In this document: in pieces, positions 52,227-61,792 of the stretch
Layout: each line of letters opens with the position of its first letter
Position numbering within the stretch: the stretch's first letter is position 1
NCBI RefSeq assembly: GCF_000719265.1
Contig: NZ_JOFL01000018.1
Coordinates: 1-64,000 of the forward strand
Length of the DNA stretch: 64,000 bases
DNA from: Streptomyces roseoverticillatus
GTDB lineage: Bacteria; Actinomycetota; Actinomycetes; Streptomycetales; Streptomycetaceae
Direction: 5' to 3'
Notes under the pieces: generated by a model
Databases searched by the model: none
What the model was told of the DNA's origin: nothing
What the model saw: only the letters and a program-made list of their open reading frames with translations
Program-made: the position numbers and the translations under genes

Positions 52227-52444
52227 TTCAAGCCTGCTGTGGCCGGGAGGTGACGGATCCGCGACGAGTTCGCCGTCGCGTATCAGTTGTGCAGCAGATG
52301 TGACAAGAGCGCATGCCGGGGCCTCCGATTAACCCAAATGCCACGATGCGCCCCGCCCGTGGGAACTGTCATGCTGGATTGCGGCATCCCCCTGGGTAGC
52401 CAGCACCGGGGCTGCGGATGGGGCGCCGCGCCACGGCATGTCGA
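52227..52444. other. Intergenic region before the HTH/DUF2690 gene
   Basis: Part of the 428-bp gap between icd and the next gene. It contains an A+T-richer stretch (CCGATTAACCCAAATGCC near 52326) that may belong to a promoter. I see no gene. Confidence 0.35.
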
Positions 52445-52508
52445 CACATCGGTACGTCAGCACATCGGTACGTCAGCAGGTCAGTACGTCAGCAGGTCAG
52501 TACGTCAC
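52445..52508. repeat. Four 16-bp tandem repeats upstream of the HTH/DUF2690 gene
   Basis: Two copies of CACATCGGTACGTCAG (52445-52460, 52461-52476) are followed by CAGGTCAGTACGTCAG (52477-52492) and CAGGTCAGTACGTCAC (52493-52508). All share GTACGTCA. The array ends 55 bases before the start codon. Confidence 0.85.
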
Positions 52509-52563
52509 GGCAGGGGTTACGGAACGGGAGACACCCGTACGTATCGGGGGACAGGGGAGTGCA

Positions 52564-53772
52564 ATGCCTCGTTGGAGGGCGCTACCGGAGGAACTCGACC
52601 CGGAAGTGCGCGAATTCACCGAACAGCTGCGCAGACTCGTGGAGCGCAGCGGGCTGAGCATCGGCGCCGTCGCGGACCGCACGGGATACAGCAAGACGTC
52701 GTGGGAGCGCTATCTCGGCGGGCGGCTGCTGCCGCCGCTGGGGGCCGCCGAGGCGCTCGCCGAAGCGACCGGGACCGACGTGGTCCACCTGAGCACGATG
52801 TGGGAGCTCGCCGAGCGGGCGTGGAGCCGGAGCGAACTGCGGCACGACTCCACCCTGGAGTCGTCGCAGATCGCCCGGGCGCGGGCCGCGCTGGGCGAGT
52901 TCGGCCCGCCGCAGGACGCGACGAAGGGGGCGGCGCAGGGCGCGGTGCAAGGCGCCGTGCAGGGCGCCGTACAGGCCTCCCGGGCCGAGGGGCAGCCGGG
53001 GGCGGTCATCTCGGAGCCGCTCTGCCACGAGGCGGCGCGGCGGGCGACGGCGGAGGAGAGCGCTTCGGGGGCCGCGGGGGGCGGCGCCTTCCCGGCCTCC
53101 TCCGCAGCCGCCGGCCCTTCCGCCCCCGCTGACCTTTCCGGGCCCTCCGGCGCGGCCCCGCGGCCGCAGGCCGTCCCGCGGGCGGCGCAGCCGCCGGACT
53201 ACCGCGCGAACGCCATCCCGGCCGGCGGCCCCGCGCCGCGCCGCCGCGCGGCCCTCTTCGTCACCGGCGTCGTGGGGGCCCTGCTCGTCATCGCGGCGGC
53301 CGTCCTGCTGCTGGGCGTGGGCAGCGGCACGGACAACGGGTCCGGCCCCGTGGCACCGCCCGTCTCGCCCTCCGCGGTCCTGCCCGCCGGGGTGAAGTGC
53401 ACGGGCGCGCAGTGCGGCGGCAAGGACCCCGAGGCCATGGGGTGCGGCGGCGGCAGGGCGACGACCGCCGGCTCCGCGACCGTCGGCACGTCGTACGTCG
53501 AGGTCCGCTACAGCCAGGTGTGCGGCGCGGCCTGGGCGCGGATAACGCAGGCCGTCCCGGGCGACGCCGTCCGGATAGACGCGGCCGCGGACGGCGGCGC
53601 GCCCGCCCGTACGGAGTCCGGCAAGGTCGTGCGCGACGCCGACGGCTACACGCCGATGGTGGCGGTGTCGGGACCGGGCAAGGCGAAGGCCTGCGCGACG
53701 CTGACGACGGGGGCGAAGGGCTGCACGGCCCCTCGCGGCGCGCCGTCGGGGGGTTCGCCCTCGGTGAGCTAG
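52564..53772 (+). CDS. Helix-turn-helix membrane protein with DUF2690 domain
   Basis: A 402-aa protein of a common Streptomyces architecture. Residues about 8-75 are an XRE-type helix-turn-helix (LVERSGLSIGAVADRTGYSK, then SWERYLGGRLLPP). A Gln/Ala/Gly repeat QGAVQGAVQGAVQ and a long Pro/Ala linker precede one transmembrane helix (AALFVTGVVGALLVIAAAVLLLG). The outer DUF2690 domain holds conserved Cys (VKCTGAQCGGKDPEAMGCGG and YSQVCGAAWARI). The layout suggests a membrane-bound transcription factor or anchor that couples an outside domain to DNA. The ATG follows GGGGAG. The four 16-bp repeats just upstream are a natural candidate for its own binding site. Confidence 0.85.
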   Translation: MPRWRALPEELDPEVREFTEQLRRLVERSGLSIGAVADRTGYSKTSWERYLGGRLLPPLGAAEALAEATGTDVVHLSTMWELAERAWSRSELRHDSTLESSQIARARAALGEFGPPQDATKGAAQGAVQGAVQGAVQASRAEGQPGAVISEPLCHEAARRATAEESASGAAGGGAFPASSAAAGPSAPADLSGPSGAAPRPQAVPRAAQPPDYRANAIPAGGPAPRRRAALFVTGVVGALLVIAAAVLLLGVGSGTDNGSGPVAPPVSPSAVLPAGVKCTGAQCGGKDPEAMGCGGGRATTAGSATVGTSYVEVRYSQVCGAAWARITQAVPGDAVRIDAAADGGAPARTESGKVVRDADGYTPMVAVSGPGKAKACATLTTGAKGCTAPRGAPSGGSPSVS

Positions 53773-53885
53773 GGCCGGGACCGGCCCGGCCCGCGCGGCC
53801 GGTGATACGCCGGACAGGGTCCGGGGACGCCACGGTGAGGCGTCCCACACCGGGCCGGGGGTTCGGAGCGTGCCGGGTCGGATAG

Positions 53886-54959
<1,074 letters not shown>

Positions 54960-54976
54960 TCCGCAACACCTTCGAC

Positions 54977-55021
54977 GGGGGTGCCCCGGCAGCGACAGCT
55001 GCCGGGGCACCCCCGTTTTTT
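54977..55021 (+). terminator. mdh intrinsic terminator
   Basis: GGGGGTGCCCCGGCAGC, loop GACA, GCTGCCGGGGCACCCCC form a perfect 17-bp stem followed by GTTTTTT, the clearest rho-independent terminator in the window. Confidence 0.95.
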
Positions 55022-55181
55022 GCGCACAGGTGTGCCGCGATACGCCCGGACGAGGTCGATTTCCGGCCCGGCATTCGGGTGCAAGTAGGGGTTCGCAAGA
55101 AGCGGATTGGCTTATTGTGAGTTCTCCGACTATCCGTCAACTCCTGCCTCTTCGCAGGTGAGTTCGACGATCGGAGAGTTC

Positions 55182-56858
55182 ATGACATTATCCCCGGGAT
55201 CGGCAAGAACTGATCAGGCCAAGTCGTCCGGGCTTGGGAAAACGGCCGGTACCGACAGGTCTGTTCCGCGGCCCGACTCGCGCAGCGAAGCCACCCGCCT
55301 GTTGTGCGCGGGGACGTATCTCGACCTCGACTTCCGCCGGCGCGTCATCGAAGAGCTGGTGGAGCACGAGGAGCGGCCGATCGCGCCGTCGCTCGGCATC
55401 GACGTCGTGCCGGTGCTCACGCACGCGCTGCGGGCGCGGGCGCAGGACGTGCTGACGGCGGTGCTGCTGGCCTGCTTATGGGTCGCGTTCTTCGTCGTCG
55501 GGTTCGCGACCGACGTGGGCAACGACCCGCAGACGCAGTTCCCCTGGGCCGTCCTCTACGCCGCGGTGTGCGTGGCCCAGTGGATCGGGCAGGCGGCCGC
55601 CGGGCGGGGGAGCGCCGTCTACGCGGTCGACAACAAGACCCTGCGCGAAGCCGTCAAGGGGCGGACCTCGCTGCGAGCCCTGCGTGCGGTCGGCCCGCCC
55701 GTGCTGCAGATCGCCTACTGGGTGCTGACCCTGGTCGCCTTCTTCGAGGACATGGGCAGCTGGGTGGCCGTGCTCTTCCCGCTGCTCCTCGTCCTGCCCG
55801 TATGGATGCACCGCTCGCGCGTCGCCGCCGTCATGCGGCTGGAGCTCGGCCGGCAGGCCTTCGCCCACCAGCCCCGGGCGGTGCCGCGCTCGCGCCACCA
55901 CAGCCGTATCGCCGCGACGATCGACCGTGAGCAGTACGCGGGGCTGACCATCTACGACCCCTCCCGCCCCTTCCTCGGCATGGGCCGCCCGCACGAGCCG
56001 TGGTCGCTCGTCCTGGAGCTCAAGCCCCGGGACGGCAGCAAGGGCGACGCCCGCCCACCGTTCACCGCCCGCGCCGTCGTGGACCTGATCCGGCCGCGTC
56101 TGGAGGCGCTGCGCGACTCCGCCGCCGCGACCAGCCGCGACCGGCTCAAGGACCTGGAGATCGAGGAGTTCGTCTACCTGCCGGTGGGCCCGCACCGGCC
56201 CGAGGTCCGCTACGACGACCCCGTCGTCCTGCAGCACCTGCACGAGGCCGTGGACGAGGGCGGCGAGGCGCGCCGCTACTTCCTGCGGGTCCGCGTGGGC
56301 GCGTGGGACGAGCAGGTCGTCGTCTCCGTGCTGGTCAGGGTGCACACCCAGGGCGGCATGCTGGTGCTGGAGGTCGTCCCGCACGTGCTCAAGCCGGTCA
56401 AGCCGGAGTTCCGTGCGGTCGACGTCATCGCGTCCCGCGGCGAGGACGACATCCTGCGCGACGGTGTCCGCGCCCTGCTGACCGCGCCCGCCGCCGGGTT
56501 CGCGTCCGCCGTCTCGGCGGCGCGTACGGCCGTCACGGGCTTCCGTACGTGGCTGGCGGACCCGCGCCGCGCGGTCCCCGACGGCCCGGCGGGCTCGGTG
56601 CGGGAGATCGCCGGAGTGGCCACCGTCTCGCTGTTCCAGGAGATGGACATCAGCCGCTACGTGAAGACGCTGCAGGACCGCATCGCGAGCGGCGTGCGGG
56701 ACGCACTGCGCTCCCAGGGCTACGAGACCGACCAGTTCGAGCAGCAGATCGTGCAGGTCAGCGAGGGAGGCGTCTTCATCGGCTCGATGAGCGGCGGCGC
56801 CGTGGCCGCGGGCAGCGGCGCACAGGCGAAGAACACCACGAAGGACGGGGGATCATGA
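55182..56858 (+). CDS. Membrane protein of unknown function with C-terminal IGxMSGGAVAAG motif
   Basis: A 558-aa protein I cannot assign. After a 45-residue polar start comes a conserved-looking helical segment (TRLLCAGTYLDLDFRRRVIEE). Membrane helices follow at about 88-110 (VLTAVLLACLWVAFFVVGFA), 118-140 and 185-215 (LQIAYWVLTLVAFFEDMGSW, VAVLFPLLLVLPVWM). A cytosolic half of about 320 residues follows, and the C-terminus carries GGVFIGSMSGGAVAAGSGAQA. The same motif occurs twice in the next gene. GGAGAG precedes the ATG at 55182. The region before it (55022-55181) is A+T richer, with CTTATTGTGAG as a possible -10. The stop overlaps the next start by ATGA. This is the first gene of a likely three-gene unit. 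Confidence 0.7.
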   Translation: MTLSPGSARTDQAKSSGLGKTAGTDRSVPRPDSRSEATRLLCAGTYLDLDFRRRVIEELVEHEERPIAPSLGIDVVPVLTHALRARAQDVLTAVLLACLWVAFFVVGFATDVGNDPQTQFPWAVLYAAVCVAQWIGQAAAGRGSAVYAVDNKTLREAVKGRTSLRALRAVGPPVLQIAYWVLTLVAFFEDMGSWVAVLFPLLLVLPVWMHRSRVAAVMRLELGRQAFAHQPRAVPRSRHHSRIAATIDREQYAGLTIYDPSRPFLGMGRPHEPWSLVLELKPRDGSKGDARPPFTARAVVDLIRPRLEALRDSAAATSRDRLKDLEIEEFVYLPVGPHRPEVRYDDPVVLQHLHEAVDEGGEARRYFLRVRVGAWDEQVVVSVLVRVHTQGGMLVLEVVPHVLKPVKPEFRAVDVIASRGEDDILRDGVRALLTAPAAGFASAVSAARTAVTGFRTWLADPRRAVPDGPAGSVREIAGVATVSLFQEMDISRYVKTLQDRIASGVRDALRSQGYETDQFEQQIVQVSEGGVFIGSMSGGAVAAGSGAQAKNTTKDGGS

Positions 56859-57439
56859 CGGATCGCAAGGCAGGCAGCCATCACCAGGACGGCGGGAACG
56901 GCACCGGCGGCGGGATCGCCATCGGGCGGATGACCGGTGGCGCCGTCTCCGCAGGGGAGCGGGCGCAGGCCGAGAGCCGCACGGAGCGGCGGAGCGCCGG
57001 CCGGGACGCCGGAGCGAACGGCCGCTTAAGCAACGGGCCCGCGGAGGTGCCCGTGAACGTGCCCGTGAACGTGCCCGTGGACGTGCCGCGCGACGGCGGC
57101 ATCGCCATCGGCGAGCTCTCCGGCGGCGCGGTCGCCGCGGGCCGGGAGGCGCGGGCCGCCGACGTCTCCCACGACCTGCTGGCCGTGACGCCCGAGCTGC
57201 TGGAGGCCGTCACGGCGCTGCGCGCGCAACTGCCCCTGCTCGTACGGTCCGAGGGCGACGGCGTCGACGCGGTCGGCGACGAACTCGCGGGCCTGGAGGC
57301 CGAGGCGCGCCGCACGGGCCGTACGCGGCGCGGCCGCCTGGTGCGGCTGCGGGCCCTGTTGAGCAGTGGAGCCACGGCCGTCGGCGGCCTGGCCTCGGCG
57401 GCGGCGGTCGCCGAGACGGCCGGCCGGCTGCTGACGTGA
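56855..57439 (+). CDS. Small soluble protein with two IGxxxGGAVxAG motifs
   Basis: A 194-aa protein of unknown function. It carries the glycine-rich motif twice: GGIAIGRMTGGAVSAGERAQA near residue 20 and GGIAIGELSGGAVAAGREARA near 85, separated by a PVNVPVNVPVDVP repeat. The helical C-terminus (LLAVTPELLEAVTALRAQL, then GRLVRLRALLSSGATAVGGL) could be a small effector-associated or dimerisation domain. ATGA overlap couples it to the membrane protein before it. The shared motif suggests a common ligand or direct interaction between the two products. Confidence 0.65.
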   Translation: MTDRKAGSHHQDGGNGTGGGIAIGRMTGGAVSAGERAQAESRTERRSAGRDAGANGRLSNGPAEVPVNVPVNVPVDVPRDGGIAIGELSGGAVAAGREARAADVSHDLLAVTPELLEAVTALRAQLPLLVRSEGDGVDAVGDELAGLEAEARRTGRTRRGRLVRLRALLSSGATAVGGLASAAAVAETAGRLLT

Positions 57440-57452
57440 GGGGGCGAGGCGC

Positions 57453-58454
57453 ATGAGCCGCTGGGACGCGGATCTCCAGCAGTGGGTGGAGGACGACCCG
57501 CCGCGGCGCGGACCGCACGCGGACGGCGCCCCGTACGACGCCGAGGAGCCCGAGGTCCACCTGCTCCCCGGGCCTCCGGACGGGCTGCCCGAAGGGCCGT
57601 CGCACGCGGCGATCCTGGCCGGCGCGCTGGCGGGGGTGGTCCTCGCGGGCGGCCTCGGCGTGGGCGCCTGGGCGATGCTGCGGGACGACGGCACGGACAC
57701 GGGCGGGCACGGGGGCGCGTCACCGGGCCCCGGCGTGAGCGGCCTGCCGACGCCGGGCCCGTCGTACGACTACGGCACGACGTCCGGTGCGACCATGGGG
57801 ACGACGGGCGCCACAGGCACGGGGACGACGGGCACTACGGGCACTACGGGCACCACAGGGACGACGGGTACTACAGGAACGACCACCGGCGGGTTCGGCG
57901 GTGGTTTCACCGCCGGCGGGAGCATCACCGGCCCCACCGCCGGCAGTGCCACCCCGAGCCCGCCGGTCACCCCCTTCCTGGGCACCGCGACCACCCCCAG
58001 CGGCTACGAGCGCACGCAGGACCCGTCCGGCTTCCGCGCCGACCTGCCGTCCGGCTGGGGGCGCAGCACGGAAGGCGACAGCGTCTTCTTCAGGCGGTCG
58101 GACGGCAAGAGCCTGATCCAGGTGTTCACCCTGAGCGGCCCGGAGCCGACGCCGTACGCGGCGCTGGAGGAGACCGAGGGGACGGTGTCCCGCAACACGG
58201 GCTACCGGAAGCTGTGGCTGACACAGGAGAGCACCCCCTCGGCCGGTGCCGCCGAGCTCGCGTACACCTACGTCCGGCCCGACGGGAGCGTGCGGCGCGT
58301 TGTCGACCGTGCGTTCACCGGTCCCGACGGCCGGCAGTACGCCCTGCTGGTGGCCGGGCCGGAGGACGAGTGGCCGCGTCACCAGGAGATCTTCCGTGTG
58401 CTGCTGGGCTCGTTCTGCCCTTCCGGCTACTGCGCGAGCGGCGACGCTCAGTGA
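57453..58454 (+). CDS. Single-pass membrane protein with kinase-type extracytoplasmic domain
   Basis: A 333-aa protein. The 50-residue cytosolic start is acidic, one helix follows (AAILAGALAGVVLAGGLGVGAW), then a Thr/Gly linker of repeated TGT units (about residues 110-145). The outer domain begins YERTQDPSGFRADLPSGWGR and ends with two cysteines (SFCPSGYCASG). That domain matches the outer domains of the three Ser/Thr kinases in this window (for example YHAVQDPAGFALAVPDGF), but no kinase domain is present. It may act as a decoy or as a sensor partner for a kinase. The ATG follows GAGGGGGCGAGG, 13 bases after the previous stop, so it belongs to the same operon. Confidence 0.75.
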   Translation: MSRWDADLQQWVEDDPPRRGPHADGAPYDAEEPEVHLLPGPPDGLPEGPSHAAILAGALAGVVLAGGLGVGAWAMLRDDGTDTGGHGGASPGPGVSGLPTPGPSYDYGTTSGATMGTTGATGTGTTGTTGTTGTTGTTGTTGTTTGGFGGGFTAGGSITGPTAGSATPSPPVTPFLGTATTPSGYERTQDPSGFRADLPSGWGRSTEGDSVFFRRSDGKSLIQVFTLSGPEPTPYAALEETEGTVSRNTGYRKLWLTQESTPSAGAAELAYTYVRPDGSVRRVVDRAFTGPDGRQYALLVAGPEDEWPRHQEIFRVLLGSFCPSGYCASGDAQ

Positions 58455-58465
58455 CCCGCGTCACT
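58450..58465. promoter_or_regulatory. Inverted repeat at the start of the betaine gene region
   Basis: AGTGAC-CCGC-GTCACT overlaps the stop codon of the preceding gene. A second pair, TCACTCTTTGTGA, follows at once, and CGCCT/AGGCG arms lie at about 58492-58508. The A+T-rich stretch between (GAATGAGGCATAGCTTTTCG) may hold the promoter. Confidence 0.45.
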
Positions 58466-58580
58466 CTTTGTGAAGAATGAGGCATAGCTTTTCGCCTTTT
58501 GGTTAGGCGCGTCCCGTTGCCGCCCGAGCGCCCTGCCCGGCGGCAGCGGGACCGTCCAGGAACCGGAAGGCAGAAAGAAC

Positions 58581-60089
58581 ATGTCGTCAGCCGAGACCAT
58601 CCACATCGACGGGGTGTGGCGTGCCGCCGCGTCCGGCGCCCAGCGGGAGGTGCTCGACCCCGCGGACGCCAAGACCCTCGCCGTGGTCTCCGAGGGCGGC
58701 GCCGACGACACGGACGCCGCCGTCGCCGCGGCCCGCCGCGCCTTCGACGGCGGGCAGGGCGCCTGGCCGCGGACGCCCGTGGCCGAGCGGGCGGCGCTGC
58801 TGCGCCGCGTCGCGGAGCTCCTGCAGCGCGACCGCGAGGAGATCGCGCTGACCGAGAGCCGGGACACCGGCAAGACCCTCGAAGAGGGCCGCATCGACGT
58901 CGACTGCGTCGCCGACGCCTTCCGCTACTTCGCCGACCTCGTCGTGGGCGAGGGCGCCGGCCGCGTCGTGGACGCGGGCTCGGACACCCTGCACAGCATT
59001 GTCGTCCACGAGCCGGTCGGCGTCTGCGCGCTGATCACCCCCTGGAACTACCCGCTGCTGCAGGCCAGCTGGAAGGTCGCCCCCGCGCTGGCGGCGGGCA
59101 ACACCTTCGTCATCAAGCCCAGCGAGGTCACCCCGCTGTCCACCGTGCTGCTGATGAAGCTGCTGGTGGAGGCCGGTCTCCCGGACGGCGCCGGCAACCT
59201 CGTCACCGGCGCGGGCGACCCCGTGGGCGCCCGCCTGTCCGAGCACCCCGACGTCGACCTGGTGTCCTTCACCGGCGGCCTCACCTCGGGGGTCAAGGTG
59301 GCGCAGGCCGCCGCGCCCACCGTGAAGAAGGTGGCCCTCGAACTCGGCGGCAAGAACCCCAACGTGGTCTTCGCCGACGCCTGCGCGACCGACGAGGACT
59401 TCGACACGGCCGTCGACCAGGCACTCAACGCCGCGTTCATCCACAGCGGCCAGGTGTGCTCGGCCGGCTCCCGCCTCATCGTCGAGGAGTCCGTCCGCGA
59501 CCGCTTCGTCACCGAACTCGCCCGCCGCGCCGAGAAGATCCGCCTCGGCCGGGGCACCGAGGACGGCGTGGAGTGCGGCCCGCTGGTCTCCGCGCAGCAG
59601 CTCGACAAGACCGAGGCGTACGTCGCCTCCGCCCTCGCCGAGGGCGCGACCCTGCGCTGCGGCGGCGCCCAGCCCGAGCCGAACGAGGTCCGCCCCGCGG
59701 GCGGTTACTTCTTCGCGCCGACGGTCCTCGACCACTGCCACCGCGCCATGAAGGTCGTCCGCGAGGAGACCTTCGGCCCGATCCTCACCGTCGAGACCTT
59801 CCGCACCGAGGACGAGGCCGTGGCCCTGGCCAACGACACCGAGTACGGCCTGGCCGGCGCCGTGTGGACCAAGGACGCGGGCCGCGCCCGCCGCGTCGCC
59901 GGCCGGCTGCGCCACGGCACCGTGTGGATCAACGACTTCCACCCCTACCTGCCGCAGGCGGAGTGGGGCGGCTTCGGAAAGTCCGGCACCGGCCGCGAGC
60001 TCGGCCCCGCGGGGCTGGCCGAATACCGAGAGGCGAAGCACATTTACCAGAACCTCGCGCCCGAGCCGGTGCGCTGGTTCGCAGGCTGA
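58581..60089 (+). CDS. betB: Betaine aldehyde dehydrogenase-like enzyme
   Basis: A 502-aa NAD-dependent aldehyde dehydrogenase. Motifs: ITPWNYPLLQASWKVAPAL, FTGGLTSGVKVA, the glutamate in ALELGGKNPNVVFADA, the catalytic cysteine in HSGQVCSAGSRL, and REETFGPILTVE. Its place directly before a GMC choline-oxidase type gene and an OpuA/ProU-type transporter supports betaine aldehyde to glycine betaine, an osmoprotectant. AACCGGAAGG precedes the ATG. Substrate assignment rests on context; related enzymes act on other aminoaldehydes. Confidence 0.85.
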   Translation: MSSAETIHIDGVWRAAASGAQREVLDPADAKTLAVVSEGGADDTDAAVAAARRAFDGGQGAWPRTPVAERAALLRRVAELLQRDREEIALTESRDTGKTLEEGRIDVDCVADAFRYFADLVVGEGAGRVVDAGSDTLHSIVVHEPVGVCALITPWNYPLLQASWKVAPALAAGNTFVIKPSEVTPLSTVLLMKLLVEAGLPDGAGNLVTGAGDPVGARLSEHPDVDLVSFTGGLTSGVKVAQAAAPTVKKVALELGGKNPNVVFADACATDEDFDTAVDQALNAAFIHSGQVCSAGSRLIVEESVRDRFVTELARRAEKIRLGRGTEDGVECGPLVSAQQLDKTEAYVASALAEGATLRCGGAQPEPNEVRPAGGYFFAPTVLDHCHRAMKVVREETFGPILTVETFRTEDEAVALANDTEYGLAGAVWTKDAGRARRVAGRLRHGTVWINDFHPYLPQAEWGGFGKSGTGRELGPAGLAEYREAKHIYQNLAPEPVRWFAG

Positions 60090-60107
60090 TCCGGCCTCGT
60101 TCCGTAG

Positions 60108-60208
60108 GCGAAGAAACCGCACACGAAGAAACCGCAAGCGAACGGCGTGCGGGCGAAGAGCCCGCACGCGAAGAACACCGCAAGCGAACAACCCGTAAGC
60201 GAAGAACC
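60108..60208. repeat. Degenerate 15-bp tandem repeats between betB and the GMC gene
   Basis: Units such as GCGAAGAAACCGCAC, ACGAAGAAACCGCAA, GCGAACGGCGTGCGG and GCGAAGAGCCCGCAC follow one another six to seven times, with one 16-base unit. The array begins 19 bases after the betB stop and ends 25 bases before the next start. It is purine-rich on the plus strand. Confidence 0.8.
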
Positions 60209-60232
60209 TTCCTGCCCCCGAGGAGTACCCCC

Positions 60233-61792
60233 ATGCCCCCCGCCCAGAAGATCACGGCCGACTACGTCGTCGTCGGTGGCGGCACCGCCGGTTCCGTCAT
60301 CGCCTCCCGCCTCGCCGAGGACCCCGGGACCTCCGTCGTCGTCATCGAAGGCGGCCCGTCCGACATCGACCGCGAGGACGTGCTGACGCTGCGCAAGTGG
60401 CTCGGCCTGCTGGGCGGTGAGCTGGACTACGAGTACACGACCACCGAGCAGCCCCGCGGCAACTCGCACATCCTGCACAGCCGCGCCAAGGTGCTGGGCG
60501 GCTGCTCCTCGCACAACACCCTGATCTCCTTCAAGCCGCTGCCGTCCGACTGGGACGAGTGGGAGGCCGCGGGCGCCGCCGGCTGGGGCGCGAAGGACAT
60601 GGACCCCTACTTCGGCAAGCTCCGCAACAACATCGTGCGGGTAGCGAAGAAGGACCAGAACGCCATCGCCTCCGACTGGATCGAGGCCGTCAAGACCGCC
60701 CTCGGCGTCCCCGAGGTCACCGGCTTCAACGACAAGCCCTTCGACGAGGGCGTCGGCTTCTTCGACCTCTCCTACCACCCGGAGAACAACAAGCGCTCCT
60801 CCGCCTCCGTCGCCTACCTCCACCCCCACATGGAGGCCGGCGACCGCCCCAACCTCCGCCTCATGCTGGAGACCTGGGCGCACAAGCTGGAGCTGGACGG
60901 CACCCGCGCCAAGGGCGTCCACGTCCGCACCAAGGACGGCGAGGAGATCTACGTCGAGGCCGTCCGCGAGGTGCTGGTGTGCGCGGGCGCCGTCGACACG
61001 CCCCGGCTGCTGATGCACTCCGGCATCGGCCCGAAGAAGGACCTCGAAGCGCTCGGCATACCCTGCGTGCTCGACCTGCCGGGCGTCGGCGAGAACCTCA
61101 TCGACCACCCCGAGTCGGTCATCGTCTGGGAGACCGACGGGCCCATCCCGGGCAACTCCGCGATGGACTCCGACGCGGGCCTGTTCGTCAAGCGGGACCC
61201 GGAGCACCAGGGCCCGGACCTGATGTTCCACTTCTACCAGATCCCCTTCACGGACAACCCCGAGCGACTGGGCTACGAACGCCCCGAGCACGGCGTGTCC
61301 ATGACCCCCAACATCCCCAAGTCCCGCGCCCGCGGCCGCCTCTACCTCACCTCCGCCGACCCCGAGGCCAAGCCCGCCCTCGACTTCCGCTACTTCGAGG
61401 ACGAGCACGACTACGACGGCCGCACCCTCGTCGACGGCATCAAGCTCGCCCGCAAGGTCGCCGAGGCCGAGCCGTTCAAGAAGTGGCTCAAGCGCGAGGT
61501 CTTCCCCGGCCCGGACGTCACCGGCGACGCGGAGATCAGCGAGCTGGTCCGCAAGGCCGCGCACACCGTCTACCACCCCGCGGGCACCTGCCGCATGGGC
61601 GCCGCCGACGACGCCCTCGCCGTCGTCGACCCCGAGCTGCGCGTCCGCGGCCTGACCAACATCCGCATCGCGGACGCGTCCGTCTTCCCGACGATGCCCG
61701 CCGTGAACCCGATGATCGGAGTCCTGATGGTGGGGGAGAAGTGCGCGGAGATGCTTGTAGCAGGCCCCGGCACCGGGGGTGACCCCCGATGA
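60233..61792 (+). CDS. GMC-family choline dehydrogenase/oxidase-like enzyme
   Basis: A 519-aa FAD enzyme. The dinucleotide motif is [20 protein letters not shown], the GMC signatures are [17 protein letters not shown] and [18 protein letters not shown], and the C-terminal catalytic His region is [11 protein letters not shown] followed by [19 protein letters not shown]. Its close linkage with a betaine aldehyde dehydrogenase suggests choline oxidation to betaine aldehyde. GAGGAG lies before the ATG at 60233. Its stop overlaps the ABC ATPase start by ATGA, so synthesis and import of betaine or choline are one operon. Similar GMC enzymes can use other alcohols. Confidence 0.85.
   Translation: MPPAQKITADYVVVGGGTAGSVIASRLAEDPGTSVVVIEGGPSDIDREDVLTLRKWLGLLGGELDYEYTTTEQPRGNSHILHSRAKVLGGCSSHNTLISFKPLPSDWDEWEAAGAAGWGAKDMDPYFGKLRNNIVRVAKKDQNAIASDWIEAVKTALGVPEVTGFNDKPFDEGVGFFDLSYHPENNKRSSASVAYLHPHMEAGDRPNLRLMLETWAHKLELDGTRAKGVHVRTKDGEEIYVEAVREVLVCAGAVDTPRLLMHSGIGPKKDLEALGIPCVLDLPGVGENLIDHPESVIVWETDGPIPGNSAMDSDAGLFVKRDPEHQGPDLMFHFYQIPFTDNPERLGYERPEHGVSMTPNIPKSRARGRLYLTSADPEAKPALDFRYFEDEHDYDGRTLVDGIKLARKVAEAEPFKKWLKREVFPGPDVTGDAEISELVRKAAHTVYHPAGTCRMGAADDALAVVDPELRVRGLTNIRIADASVFPTMPAVNPMIGVLMVGEKCAEMLVAGPGTGGDPR

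Noticed and set aside
52445..52508. Possible CRISPR array
   Set aside because: The 16-bp units are directly adjacent with no spacers and there are no cas genes. It is a tandem repeat.
58499..60230. Plus-strand frame open through betB into the GMC gene
   Set aside because: It is the shadow frame of betB. The 5-residue periodic stretch before the GMC start only reflects the 15-bp DNA repeats.
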